Below the pieces are notes generated by a model. That model did not search any database. It was not told the origin of the DNA and worked only from the letters and a program-made list of their open reading frames with translations. This document shows positions 32,404-42,200 of a DNA stretch of 64,000 nucleotides, in pieces; positions within the stretch are counted from its first letter, which is position 1; each line of letters begins with the position of its first letter. The stretch comes from Microglena sp. YARC (taxonomy: Eukaryota; Chlorophyta; Chlorophyceae; Chlamydomonadales; Chlamydomonadaceae): the NCBI GenBank assembly GCA_022414725.1, contig CM039462.1, forward strand, positions 114,442,875-114,506,874, given 5' to 3'. The position numbers and the translations under genes were made by a program.

Positions 32404-32520
32404 GTCGCATCGACCGGGACCTTGATAGCTTTGGCTAGAGGAGGGCTTACTCTGGGGTGAAGAGTGCTCCGATCCATGCGACCTAACAGGCTTGATGGCA
32501 GTGGCTCCGATCACTGGGGA
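32404..32520 (-). CDS. Duplicate of the preceding exon's 5' part
   Basis: On the minus strand, ccccag|tgatcgg opens a segment encoding KPVRSHGSEHSSPQSKPSSS then QSYQGPGRCDN, nearly identical to the start of the 31600-32333 exon. It is either an alternative or extra exon or a partial tandem duplication. A G-rich (GGGTGA)n tract lies upstream on the plus strand (32521-32590). Confidence 0.5.
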
Positions 32521-32764
32521 GGGTGAGGGGGTGAGGGTGAGGGTGAGGGTGGGTGGGGTGGGGGGTGAGGGTGAGGGTGAGGGGTGGGTGGTTGGGAAGG
32601 TGTGTGGATGGGTTAGGATATTTGTTAGGTTAATTGTTAGGTTAGTTGGAAGGTTGGTTGGAAGGGTGGGGGCCAAATGCAGGGTGGGCAGAGCCCCCCT
32701 CCCCCCCCCCCCCTCCCCTGTTATCTAAGGATGGGGGGTCAAATGCAGGGTGAGCAGAGTCCCC

Positions 32765-32835
32765 CCTGCTCAACTCACCATCATCGTCACTATCAGTCCA
32801 AGCCCCCTTGTGTGGCTCCCCACCATAGGTGCTGT
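32765..32835 (-). CDS. Short acidic exon, copy 1 (NSTYGGEPHKGAWTDSDDDG)
   Basis: On the minus strand, ttgaatgttaacag precedes 'cacctatggtggggagcc' and the segment ends gatgatg|gtgagttg, a strong donor. The encoded peptide STYGGEPHKGAWTDSDDD is repeated almost exactly at 32950-33015, including the donor, so the exon has been duplicated within the gene. Confidence 0.6.
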
Positions 32836-32949
32836 TAACATTCAAAGGAGGGAAAAGAGACACTCATGAACTAAATGTACACCGTGCACCGTGCAATGTG
32901 TAATGTGCACGTAAGTATGCGGCTCTGTATTTGGCGGCTGGCCATGCCA

Positions 32950-33180
32950 ACTCACCATCATCGTCACCATCAGTCCATGCGCCCTTGGGTGGCTCCCCAC
33001 CATAGGTGTTGTTAACACCCAGAGCGGATATACGGCGGTGATTGGCTTCGCCCTTAAGCCCGTGTTGGCTTTCCTCTTCAGTGAGTAGGCGCCTGAAGAA
33101 GGAAAGGTCTCGGTTGGGTCCTACCTTGGCGCGAGTGGAAATCCTTTGGACTGCTGGAAAGCTGCCCTCCGAGCCAATAT
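32950..33180 (-). CDS. Minus-strand coding segment with copy 2 of the acidic exon
   Basis: Read on the minus strand from about 33180: SEGSFPAVQRISTRAKVGPN, RDLSFFRRLLTEEESQHG, LKGEANHRRISALGVNNTYG, GEPPKGAWTDGDDDG, ending at a donor gatgatg|gtgagttgg near 32955. The LSFFxxLLxEE part is repeated at 34690-34745 (LSFFNCLLMEED), supporting protein-level conservation. No named domain recognised. Confidence 0.55.
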
Positions 33181-34290
33181 CAGCTGTGGTGGGAGGGTGG
33201 GGTGGGGTAAGGGGGGTAAGGGGGTAAGGGGGTGGTGGTGGCAGTAATGGGGTGCATGTGGAAATCCTTTGTACTGCTGGCAAGCAGCCCTCGGGGCCAA
33301 TATCAGCTGTGGTGGGAGGGTGAGGGTGGGGTAAGGGGGGTAAGGGGGTAATGGGGTGCGTGTAGAAATCCTTTGGAATGCTGGAAAGCTGCCCTCGGGG
33401 CCATTATTAGCTGTGGTGGGAGGGTGAGGGTAAGGGGGGTAAGGGGGTGGAGGTGGTGTTAATGGGGTGCATGTGGAAATCTTTTGGAATACTGGCAAGC
33501 TGCCCTCGGGGCCAATATCAGCTATGGTGGGAGAGTGGGGGTGGGGTAAGGGGGTACGGGGGGTGTTGGGGTGCGTGTGGAAATCCTTTGGAATGCAGGA
33601 GAGCTGCCCTCGGGGCCATTATCAGCTGTGGTGGGAGGGTGGGGGTGGGGTAAGGGGGGTAGGGGGGTAATGGGGTGGTGGTGGCAGTAATGCGGCGTGA
33701 CTGGAAATCCTCTTGACTGCTGGAAAGCTGCCCTCGGGGCCATTATCAGCTGTGGTGAGAGGGAGGCGTGGGTAAGGGGGTAATAAGGTGGGGTAAGGGG
33801 GGTAATGGGGTGCGTGTGGAAATTCTTTGGACTGCTGGAAAGCTGCCCTCCGGGCCAATATCAGCGGTGGTGGGAGGGTGGGGGTGGGGCAAGGGGGGTA
33901 AGGGGGTAAGGGTGGTGTGTAGCAGTAATGGAGTGTGTGTGGAAATCCTTTGGAATGCTGGCAAGCTGCCCTCGGGGCCATTATCAGCTGTGTTGGGAGG
34001 GTGAGGGAGTGGGTGAGGGTGGGGGCGGGGTAAGGAGGGTAAGGGGGTAGAGGTGGCGGTAATGGAGTGTGTGTGGAAATACTTTGCAATGCCAGCAATC
34101 TGCCCTGGGGGCCAATATCAGCTGTGGTGGGAGGGTGAGGGAGTGGGTGAGGGGGGGGGCGGGGTAAGGGGGTGGAGGTGGCGGTAATGGGGTGCGTGTG
34201 CAAATCCTTTGGAATGCCGGCAATCTGCCCTTGGGGCCATTACCAGCTGTGGTGGGAGGGTAATGGGGTAATGGGTAATGGGGTAGCGGG
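33120..34290 (-). repeat. Tandem array of ~105-160 bp units each carrying a 3' splice-like site and a short coding module
   Basis: About ten units. On the minus strand each has a pyrimidine-rich 'ccctcccaccacag' followed by 'ctgataatggccccgagggc' and 'agctttccagcattcc', then 'aaaggatttccacacgc'. The module translates as ADNGPEGSFPAFQRISTR. The copy adjoining the gene (33120-33180) continues into coding sequence; the others run into C-rich spacer without a GT donor. This looks like repeated amplification of an intron-exon junction. Confidence 0.75.
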
Positions 34291-34680
34291 TTGGGGGTTG
34301 GAGGGTGGGAGGGTGGGAGGGATAAGGGGGCTAATGGGGTGGGGGGTTGGTGGGTTGGGAGATGGCAGGTTTGGGCTGGGGGTGGTGGGTTAGTTGGGGT
34401 TTGGTGGTGGCGGGTTAGTTGGGGGTTGGGGGGTGGGGTTGGGGGTGGAGGTGTCAGGTTAGTTGGGGGTTGGGGGTTGGGGGTTGGAGGTTGGGGGTTG
34501 GGGGTTGGGGGTTGGGGTTGGAGGTGGCGGGTTAGTTGGGGGTTGGGGTTAGGGGTTGGGGGGTTGGGGGTTGGGGGTTGGGGGTTGGGGTGGGGGTGGC
34601 GGGTTTGTTGGGGGTTGGGGGTAAACGAGTTGGGGGTGGCAGGGTGGGGGTAGGAGGTTGGGGGGTAATGGGGTGGGGGT
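34291..34680. repeat. (GTTGGGG)n-like G-rich array
   Basis: 'ggttgggggttgggg' units with interspersed 'ggtggcgggttagttggggg'. Low-complexity proteins in both strands are artefacts. Confidence 0.88.
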
Positions 34681-34689
34681 GAGATTTGA

Positions 34690-34745
34690 GATGTCAGGAT
34701 ATCCTCTTCCATGAGCAGACAGTTGAAGAAGGAGAGGTATCGCAC
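34690..34745 (-). CDS. Diverged copy of the LSFFxxLLxEE module
   Basis: Minus strand encodes RYLSFFNCLLMEEDILTS, similar to RDLSFFRRLLTEEESQHG at 33060-33115. Likely a duplicated exon or the upstream exon of the same gene. Confidence 0.4.
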
Positions 34746-34774
34746 TGCAAATTTAAAGGGGTCTTCACAACCGC

Positions 34775-34791
34775 AACAACAGTAAAAGCAA

Positions 34792-34823
<32 letters not shown>

Positions 34824-34991
34824 ACATCAGCAACAGCAGCAGCAGCAACATCAACAACAACAGCAGCAGAAACAGCATCAATAACAGCAACACCGACACA
34901 AATTTAACATCAACATCAACATCAACATCAACATCAACATCAACATCAACATCAACATCAACATCAACATCAACAGCATCAGCAACAGTAG

Positions 34992-35044
<53 letters not shown>

Positions 35045-35330
35045 TCAACAATGACAGCAGAAACAGCAGCAGAAACACCAACACCAACACAAATTCAACA
35101 ACAACAGCAACAGCAACAGCAACAGAAACAGAAACAGTAGAAGCAACAGCAGCAGCAGCAGCAACATCAACAACAACAGCAGAAACAGCAGCAGAAACAT
35201 CAACAGCAACACAAATTCAACAGCAACAGCAACAACTTAGAGATGTAAACTGGTTCCAAGCCCCATTAGAAGTTCAGTAACAACCCCAACAGCAACAGCA
35301 GCAACAGCTGCAGCAGCACTCACATTTTGA
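34775..35330. repeat. (CAG)n / (CAACAT)n compound microsatellites
   Basis: Blocks of CAGCAG, (ATCAAC)n (34907-34975), CAG again (34998-35040) and ACAGCA mixes. A break with non-repeat sequence at 35230-35280 encodes nothing obvious. Confidence 0.9.
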
Positions 35331-35378
35331 AGGTGAAGACAAGGGTTGCCTGCCCGGACTTTGTTGTTGATCCTCATT

Positions 35379-36725
35379 AGGAGAAAACAGATACGACGCT
35401 CCGTTTGAAGTTTGGCTAGAAATGATCGGAGTGCCTAAAGATGCTCTGCGCCCGTCGGCAGTTCTGAAGCGTGTTGGAAACTACAATGATGGAATGTAGA
35501 GGGGAGAAGAGGGAGGGTAAGAGGTGGGTAGTGGGAGGGGGGAGTTGGGTGGGGTGGGTGGGGTGGGGTGGGGTGGAATAGGGGTTCGTGTGTGTGGGGG
35601 GAAGTTGGAGGGCCTAAGGATGCTCTGTGTCCGTCGACAATTCTGAAGCGTGTTGGAAACTACAATGAGGGAAGGTAGGTGGGAGGGGAGGGAGGGTAAG
35701 GGAAGGGTGGGGGTGGGGTGGGGTGGAGTGGGTGTGGGGGAAAGTTGGAGGCGGAGTGCCTAAAGATGCTCTGCGCTTGTTGACAGTTCTGGAGCGTGTT
35801 GTGAACTACAGTGATAGAAGGCAGGGGGGAGAAGAGGGAGGGTAAGAGGTGGTGGGTGGTGGGGGAGAGTTGGAGGGGGTGGGGTAGGGTAGGGGTTTGT
35901 GTGTGTGGGGGGGAAGTTGGAGGGCCTAAGGATGCTCTGTGTCCGTCGACAGTTCTGAAGCGTGTTGGAAACTACAATGATGGAAGGCAGGTGGGAGGGG
36001 GGAAGGGTAAGGGAAGGGTGGGGGTGGGGGTGGGGTGGAGTGGGGGGTGGGGAAGTTTGAGGTGGAGTGCCTAAGGATTTTCTGTGTCTGTCGACAGCTC
36101 TGAAGCATGTTGGGAACTACAATGATGGAAGGTATGAGGGAGGGGGGGGGGGGGGGGTAAGGTAAGGGGGGGGGGTATGGGTTGGGTTGGGGTAGGGTGT
36201 GTGGGGGGGAAGTTGGAGGACGTAAGGATGCTCTGCGTCCGTCGACTGCTCTGAAGCGTAATGGAAATGATATACAATGAAGGAAGGTATGAGGAAGGGG
36301 GGGTGGGGTTAGGGGTGGGTGGTGGTGGTGGTGGGGTGGGGGGTGGGGAAGGGGGAGGGGGGGATGGAGTGCCTAAGGATGCTCTACGTCCTTCGACAGC
36401 TCTGAAGCGTGTTGGAAACTACAATGATAGAAGGTATGTGGGAGGGGGGGAGGGTAAGGGGTGGGTGTGGGGTTGTGTGTGTGGGGGGAGTTGGAGGATC
36501 TAAGGATGCTTTGCGTCCGTCGACAGCTTAGAAGCGTGTTGAAAACTACAATAGTGGAAGGTAAGTGGGGAGGGGGGGAGGGTAAGGGGTGTATGGTGGT
36601 GGGTGAGGGGTGTGTGTATGGGGGTAGGGGGAGGGGGTGTGTGTGTGTGGAGGACCTAAGGATACTCTGCGTCTGTGGACTGCTCTGAAGCGTTTTGGAA
36701 ACTACATTGATATAAGGTATGAGGG
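35379..36725 (+). repeat. Nine-copy mini-exon array with 5' splice sites
   Basis: The shared module 'aaggatgctctgcgtccgtc', 'gacagttctgaagcgtg' and 'ttggaaactacaatgatgg' ends in aag|gtaggt, gtatga, gtatgt or gtaagt in most copies (module starts near 35440, 35618, 35761, 35928, 36070, 36225, 36373, 36503 and 36657). It reads PKDALRPSTALKRVGNYNDG. The first copy continues upstream into RYDAPFEVWLEMIGVPKDAL after a possible acceptor (cctcattag|gaga) and has lost its donor. Spacers are G-rich, 60-120 bp. 'gtcgacag' could be a 3' splice site or simply coding. No protein family recognised. Confidence 0.72.
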
Positions 36726-36785
36726 AGGGGGGGGGGGGGGGGGGGTAAGGGTGGTGGTGGTGGTGGGGTGTGGGTTGGGGGAGGT

Positions 36786-36816
<31 letters not shown>

Positions 36817-37265
36817 GGGGGTGAAGTTGGAGGGTAGGTGGGTGGTGGTGTGGTGGGTGGGGGGAGGGTAAGGGTTGGTGGGGGGTGGGGTGGGGTACGG
36901 GTGGGTGGGTGGGTGGAGGGAGTTGGTGGGGTATGTGGGAGGGGGTGAGGGTAAGGGGGGGGTGGGGGTGGTTGGGGGGAGTTGGAGGGGTTGGGGGGGA
37001 GGGTTGGGGGGGAGGGGGGGGGGGTATGTGGGAGGGGGGAGGGTAAGTGGTGGGTGGTGGTGGGTGGTGGTGGTGGGGGGGGGGAGTCGTAGGCGGGAGG
37101 GTACGGGGGGAGGGGGGAGTGTGTATGTGTGTGTGTGGGGGGTAGGGGGGGGAGGGAGGGGGTAGGGGTTGGAGGGGTTGGAGGGGGTGGAGTAGGTTGG
37201 TGAGAAGGTGAGTGGGTGGGTGAGTGGGTAGGTGGGTAGGTGGGTGACTAGTCTGGCCAGAGGCT
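36726..37265. repeat. Long G-rich low-complexity tract
   Basis: Runs of up to about 20 G, GGTGGTGG and GGGTAGGT repeats. Exact lengths of the homopolymers are doubtful in any assembly. No gene. Confidence 0.85.
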
Positions 37266-37720
37266 TGAGGCCTACGCCGAGTGAGGGGTATGGGGGGGCC
37301 TACACCGAGGGAGGGGTATACATATAGGCTCAGGATATAATATCTATTAGCTACTTCATCATGATGGTCAGATCAAACATAATTGCCTCAAACGTCAGTG
37401 GGATGCATAACAACATACTCATGAACAAATGGCAATTATTCTGGGTTGTTTTGTCTAAGTCCGGCTAAATTAGTGTAAAGTAAATTAGAGTAAATTTAGA
37501 TATTAGCTCTATTCATAAAATAAATAGGATAATAATTTCAACGCTATAAATACTTTTAATACATATTATTAATATGATTTAATATCATTAATATTATTTA
37601 TCCTATTAATATTATTAATAGGTAAAAGTGAGTTATTACTCCTATTAGGGCTAATTTGATCTGTGACAAGACCAAACCTTTCAGCTCTTTATGTATATAT
37701 ATCAGTGTGCATATGTATGT
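37266..37720. other. A/T-rich spacer
   Basis: From about 37330 to 37660 the sequence is A/T-rich with 'ttaatattatt' palindromic motifs; no gene or element recognised. Confidence 0.5.
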
Positions 37721-37900
37721 CTCTGAGGTTACTTGTGAGACTGTACTGCTGGCCCCACTCTCTGAGGTTGCTTGTGAGACTGAACTGCTGGCCCCACTCT
37801 CTGAGGTTGCTTGTGAGGCTGTACTGCTGGCCCCACTCTCTGAGGTTGCTTGTGAGACTGTACTGCTGGCTCCACTCTCTGAGGTTACTTGTGAGCTTGT
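37721..37900. repeat. 39-bp tandem repeat, 4-5 copies
   Basis: Unit 'tctgaggttgcttgtgagac' plus 'tgtactgctggccccactc', exactly 39 bp, so each frame repeats 13 residues (SEVACETVLLAPL in one frame). Copies are 90% or more alike. No start or splice site argues for coding. Confidence 0.9.
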
Positions 37901-37902
37901 CC

Positions 37903-38010
37903 TGTATGTATGTTGCAGTACAGGGGTAGGCCAAATAGGCTAAAGGGACTGGCCCAACCATGATAGAAATGGCTAAAAGAAAAAGCACTGATGAACGGAA
38001 CCCCTAACAA
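37903..38010 (+). repeat. Dispersed repeat family F, copy 5
   Basis: 'tatgttgcagtacaggggta' then 'ggccaaataggctaaaggga', 'ctggcccaaccatgatag' and 'agaaaaagcactgatgaac'; the longest match is to copy 3 (reverse complement). Confidence 0.75.
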
Positions 38011-38049
38011 TTGCTCTACCGGGTGTATATGTAGGGTCTGTGTGTACAT

Positions 38050-38202
38050 ACTGGTTCCCTGTATTTAAACAACTTTTTTATTTTTATTTCATTTTGGGGC
38101 GTGATGTTCATAAGTTCCACCTGGCTTCGTTCAGCTGATGGCACATTTGGAGTCCAGTAGGGCGCCAGGAAAATGTAATCATCATCATCATCATCATATG
38201 TA
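38050..38202 (+). other. Possible LINE 3' end with (ATC)n tail
   Basis: A stretch with 'ggagtccagtagggcgccag' is followed by 'gaaaatgtaatcatcatcat' and more ATC units. A trinucleotide tail after a G/C-rich 3' segment is typical of several non-LTR elements, but no coding remnant is present. Confidence 0.35.
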
Positions 38203-38400
38203 GGGAACGGCAACTAATATTAGTGTTTGAAAAACTAATATTAACTAACATTATTATAGTGTCACAATAATATTAGTTTTCAAATAAATGAAACGTGAAA
38301 ACTGATGAGACCGCTCGTCCAACTAATATTATTTTATATTATTTAATACTATCTATTCACTAATATTATATAACATAGCCGACCCCTAATCATATGCAGG
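38203..38400. other. A/T-rich palindrome region
   Basis: 'tttgaaaaactaatatta' and 'taatattagttttcaaa' form an inverted pair about 25 bp apart. This could be a small MITE or a hairpin; no target duplication is evident. Confidence 0.4.
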
Positions 38401-38495
38401 CTCTGTGTGTACACCAGGCTCTGTGTGTACACCATGATACATATATACGCTGCCCGTGTGGCCGTTTCCCACTCTTTTTTGAATGTGATTCCCTG

Positions 38496-38625
38496 TCAGG
38501 ATATGCGTAGCGAAAACAATGACTTCCTCGACCTTAAACCCTTAACCCTGACTATTTTACAACCCACATCTCTTGGAGTAGAATCAGTTACCATGGGGAC
38601 CGAACGTGTTGCCGCAATATCACTT
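38496..38625 (-). CDS. Duplicate of the 3' part of the 124-codon exon
   Basis: Minus strand encodes IAATRSVPMVTDSTPRDV, close to LAATRSAPMVTDSSPRDV at 38687-38750, and is followed by gat|gtgggttg in place of the stronger donor gac|gtgagttgg. Either the next exon or a partial tandem duplication. Confidence 0.45.
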
Positions 38626-38686
38626 ATATTGTCATTGTCTGTGTATATATATATACATATATATACTAGTTTGCTACCCAACTCAC

Positions 38687-39058
38687 GTCTCTAGGAGAAG
38701 AATCGGTTACCATGGGGGCCGAACGTGTCGCCGCAAGACCACGTATCTTGCCTAACGATGGTATAGGCTTGGATCCCTCCGCCTCCTCGTGCGCCTCGAT
38801 CCCGTGCATAGGCAAGGGCAGGGCAATAGCCTTGGCGTGGATGGTCCCTTGCTCAAAGGCAGGCAGCACGTTAGTGTTGTGGCCCGGTGGGAAGATTTGT
38901 AGTGAGCCAGGATCGGCTTGTGGCGAGGGGTCCTGGTCGGATTTCCAGTTGTTTTTATCTGCATTCCAGTTGGTGGTGGTTGGACCTTGGAAGGCTCCTC
39001 CACTACCATAGTCATTGGCATGGGGTCCATCGGTGGGCACTTTGCGAGTGTCCTTTGC
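38687..39058 (-). CDS. 124-codon exon of the minus-strand gene beside the 47-bp array
   Basis: Acceptor gtgtctgtctgcag|gcaaagg ends at 39059; donor ccttagagac-type 'agagac|gtgagttggg' starts at 38686. 372 nt, phase 0 at both ends. It encodes AKDTRKVPTDGPHANDYGSG, then NWNADKNNWKSDQDPSPQAD, IFPPGHNTNVLPAF, IALPLPMHGIEAHEEAEGSK and LAATRSAPMVTDSSPRD. It is hydrophilic, has no recognised domain and is of unknown function. Its first 18 nt (AKDTRK) correspond to the repeated AKNAHK start in the array to the right, so the array is built from this gene's exon-start/acceptor module. Confidence 0.6.
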
Positions 39059-39284
39059 CTGCAGACAGACACAGACACAGGGAGTGGGGGGGTGATTTTC
39101 CTCTTTTTGCAACCGTGCGCTGTCGTGGGATCTATCGGTGGGCACCTTGTGTGCGTCCTTTACCTGCAGACACAGACAAAGACACAGGGGGTGGGAGTTA
39201 AGGGTTAGTTGTTTTCCATCTGTGACCCCTTTTTTTAACTGTGCATTGTCGTGGGACCCAGTGGCGGGCACCTTGTGTGCGTTC
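39059..39284 (-). other. Long ancestral units flanking the 47-bp array (left side)
   Basis: On the minus strand, 'tgtctgcag|gtaaaggacgcac' and 'acaaggtgcccaccgatag' continue into 'atcccacgacagcgcacgg' and a purine-rich stretch before the next pyrimidine tract and ctgcag. Two such ~100-120 bp units lie here. The 47-bp unit equals the first ~27 nt plus the last ~20 nt of this longer unit. Confidence 0.75.
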
Positions 39285-42200
39285 TTTGCCTGCAGACACA
39301 GACACAGGTGGTGGGCACCTTGTGTGCGTTCTTTGCCTGCAGACACAGACACAGGTGGTGCACCTTGTGTGCGTTCTTTGCCTGCAGACACAGACACACG
39401 TTCTTTGCCTCACGGCACCTTGTGTGCGTTCTTTGCCTGCAGACACAGACACAGGTGGTGGGCACCTTGTGTGCGTTCTTTGCCTGCAGACACAGACACA
39501 GGTGGTGGGCACCTTGTGTGCGTTCTTTGCCTGCAGACACAGACACAGTGGTGGGCACCTTGAATGCGTTCTTTGCCTGCAGACACAGACACAGGTGGTG
39601 GGCACCTTGTGTGCGTTCTTTGCCTGCAGACACAGACACAGGTGGTGGGCACCTTGTGTGCGTTCTTTGCCTGCAGACACAGACACAGGTGGTGGGCACC
39701 TTGTGTGCGTTCTTTGCCTGCAGACACAGACACAGGTGGTGGCACCTTGTGTGCGTTCTTTGCCTGCAGACACAGACACAGGTGGTGGGCACCTTGTGTG
39801 CGTTCTTTGCCTGCAGACACAGACACAGGTGGTGGGCACCTTGTGTGCGTTCTTTGCCTGCAGACACAGACACAGGTGGTGGGCACCTTGTGTGCGTTCT
39901 TTGCCTGCAGACACAGACACAGGTGGTGGCACCTTGTGTGCGTTCTTGCCTGCAGACACAGACACAGGTGGTGGGCACCTTGTGTGCGTTCTTTGCCTGC
40001 AGACACAGACACAGGTGGTGGGCACCTTGTGTGCGTTCTTTGCCTGCAGACACAGACACAGTGGTGGGCACCTTGTGTGCGTTCTTTGCCTGCAGACACA
40101 GACACAGGTGGTGGGCACCTTGTGTGCGTTCTTTTGCCTGCAGACACAGACACAGGTGGTGGGCACCTTGTGTGCGTTCTTTGCCTGCAGACACAGACAC
40201 AGGTGGTGGGCACCTTGTGTGCGTTCTTTGCCTGCAGACACAGACACAGGTGGTGGGCACCTTGTGTGCGTTCTTTGCCTGCAGACACAGACACAGGTGG
40301 TGGGCACCTTGTGTGCGTTCTTTGCCTGCAGACACAGACACAGGTGGTGGGCACCTTTGTGTGCGTTCTTTGCCTGCAGACACAGACACAGGTGGTGGGC
40401 ACCTTGTGTGCGTTCTTTGCCTGCAGACACAGACACAGGTGGTGGGCACCTTGTGTGCGTTCTTTGCCTGCAGACACAGACACAGGTGGTGGGCACCTTG
40501 TGTGCGTTCTTTGCCTGCAGACACAGACACAGGTGGTGGGCACCTTGTGTGCGTTCTTTGCCTGCAGACACAGACACAGGTGGTGGGCACCTTGTGTGCG
40601 TTCTTTGCCTGCAGACACAGACACAGGTGTGTGGCACCTTGTGTGCGTTCTTTGCCTGCAGACACAGACACAGGTGGTGGGCACCTTGTGTGCGTTCTTT
40701 GCCTGCAGACACAGACACAGGTGGTGGCACCTTGTGTGCGTTCTTTGCCTGCAGACACAGACACAGGTGCGTGGGCACCTTGTGTGCGTTCTTTGCCTGC
40801 AGACACAGACACAGGTGGTGGGCACCTTGTGTGCGTTCTTTGCCTGCAGACACAGACACAGGTGGTGGGCACCTTGTGTGCGTTCTTTGCCTGCAGACAC
40901 AGACACAGGTGGTGGGCACCTTGTGTGCGTTCTTTGCCTGCAGACACAGACACAGGTGGTGGGCACCTTGTGTGCGTTCTTTGCCTGCAGACACAGACAC
41001 AGGTGGTGGGCACCTTGTGTGCGTTCTTTGCCTGCAGACACAGACACAGGTGGTGGGCACCTTGTGTGCGTTCTTTGCCTGCAGACACAGACACAGGTGG
41101 TGGGCACCTTGTGTGCGTTCTTTGCCTGCAGACACAGACACAGGTGGTGGGCACCTTGTGTGCGTTCTTTGCCTGCAGACACAGACACAGGTGGTGGGCA
41201 CCTTGTGTGCGTTCTTTGCCTGCAGACACAGACACAGGTGGTGGCACCTTGTGTGCGTTCTTTGCCTGCAGACACAGACACAGGTGGTGGCACCTTGTGT
41301 GCGTTCTTTGCCTGCAGACACAGACACAGTGTGGTGGGCACCTTGTGTGCGTTCTTTGCCTGCAGACACAGACACAGGTGGTGGGCACCTTGTGTGCGTT
41401 CTTTGCCTGCAGACACAGACACAGGTGGTGGGCACCTTGTGTGCGTTCTTTGCCTGCAGACACAGACACAGGTGGTGGGCACCTTGTGTGCGTTCTTTGC
41501 CTGCAGACACAGACACAGGTGGTGGGCACCTTGTGTGCGTTCTTTGCCTGCAGACACAGACACAGGTGGTGGCACCTTGTGTGCGTTCTTTGCCTGCAGA
41601 CACAGACACAGGTGGTGGGCACCTTGTGTGCGTTCTTTGCCTGCAGACACAGACACAGGTGGTGGGCACCTTGTGTGCGTTCTTTGCCTGCAGACACAGA
41701 CACAGGTGGTGGGGCACCTTGTGTGCGTTCTTTGCCTGCAGACACAGACACAGGTGGTGGGCACCTTGTGTGCGTTCTTTGCCTGCAGACACAGACACAG
41801 GTGGTGGGCACCTTGTGTGCGTTCTTTGCCTGCAGACACAGACACAGGTGGTGGGCACTTGTGTGCGTTTTTGCCTGCAGACACAGACACAGGTGGTGGG
41901 CACCTTGTGTGTTCTTTGCCTGCAGACACAGACACAGGTGGTGGGCACCTTGTGTGCGTTCTTTGCCTGCAGACACAGACACAGGTGGTGGGCAGTTCTT
42001 TGCCTGCAGACACAGACACAGGTGGTGGGCACCTTGTGTGCGTTCTTTGCCTGCAGACACAGACACAGGTGGTGGGCACCTGTTTCTTTGCCTGCAGACA
42101 CAGACACAGGTGGTGGGCACCTTGTGTGCGTTCTTTGCCTGCAGACACAGACACAGGTGGTGGGCACCTTGTGTGCGTTCTTTGCCTGCAGACACAGACA

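Noticed and set aside
33070..33120. A 32-nt intron (gtaggaccc...cttcag) in the minus-strand gene
   Set aside because: The uninterrupted frame is conserved at protein level in a second copy (LSFFxxLLxEE), so the sequence is more likely coding.
38285..38320. Hammerhead ribozyme core (CTGATGAG)
   Set aside because: No GAAA after a closing stem II and no room for stems I and III in a permuted arrangement; a chance match.
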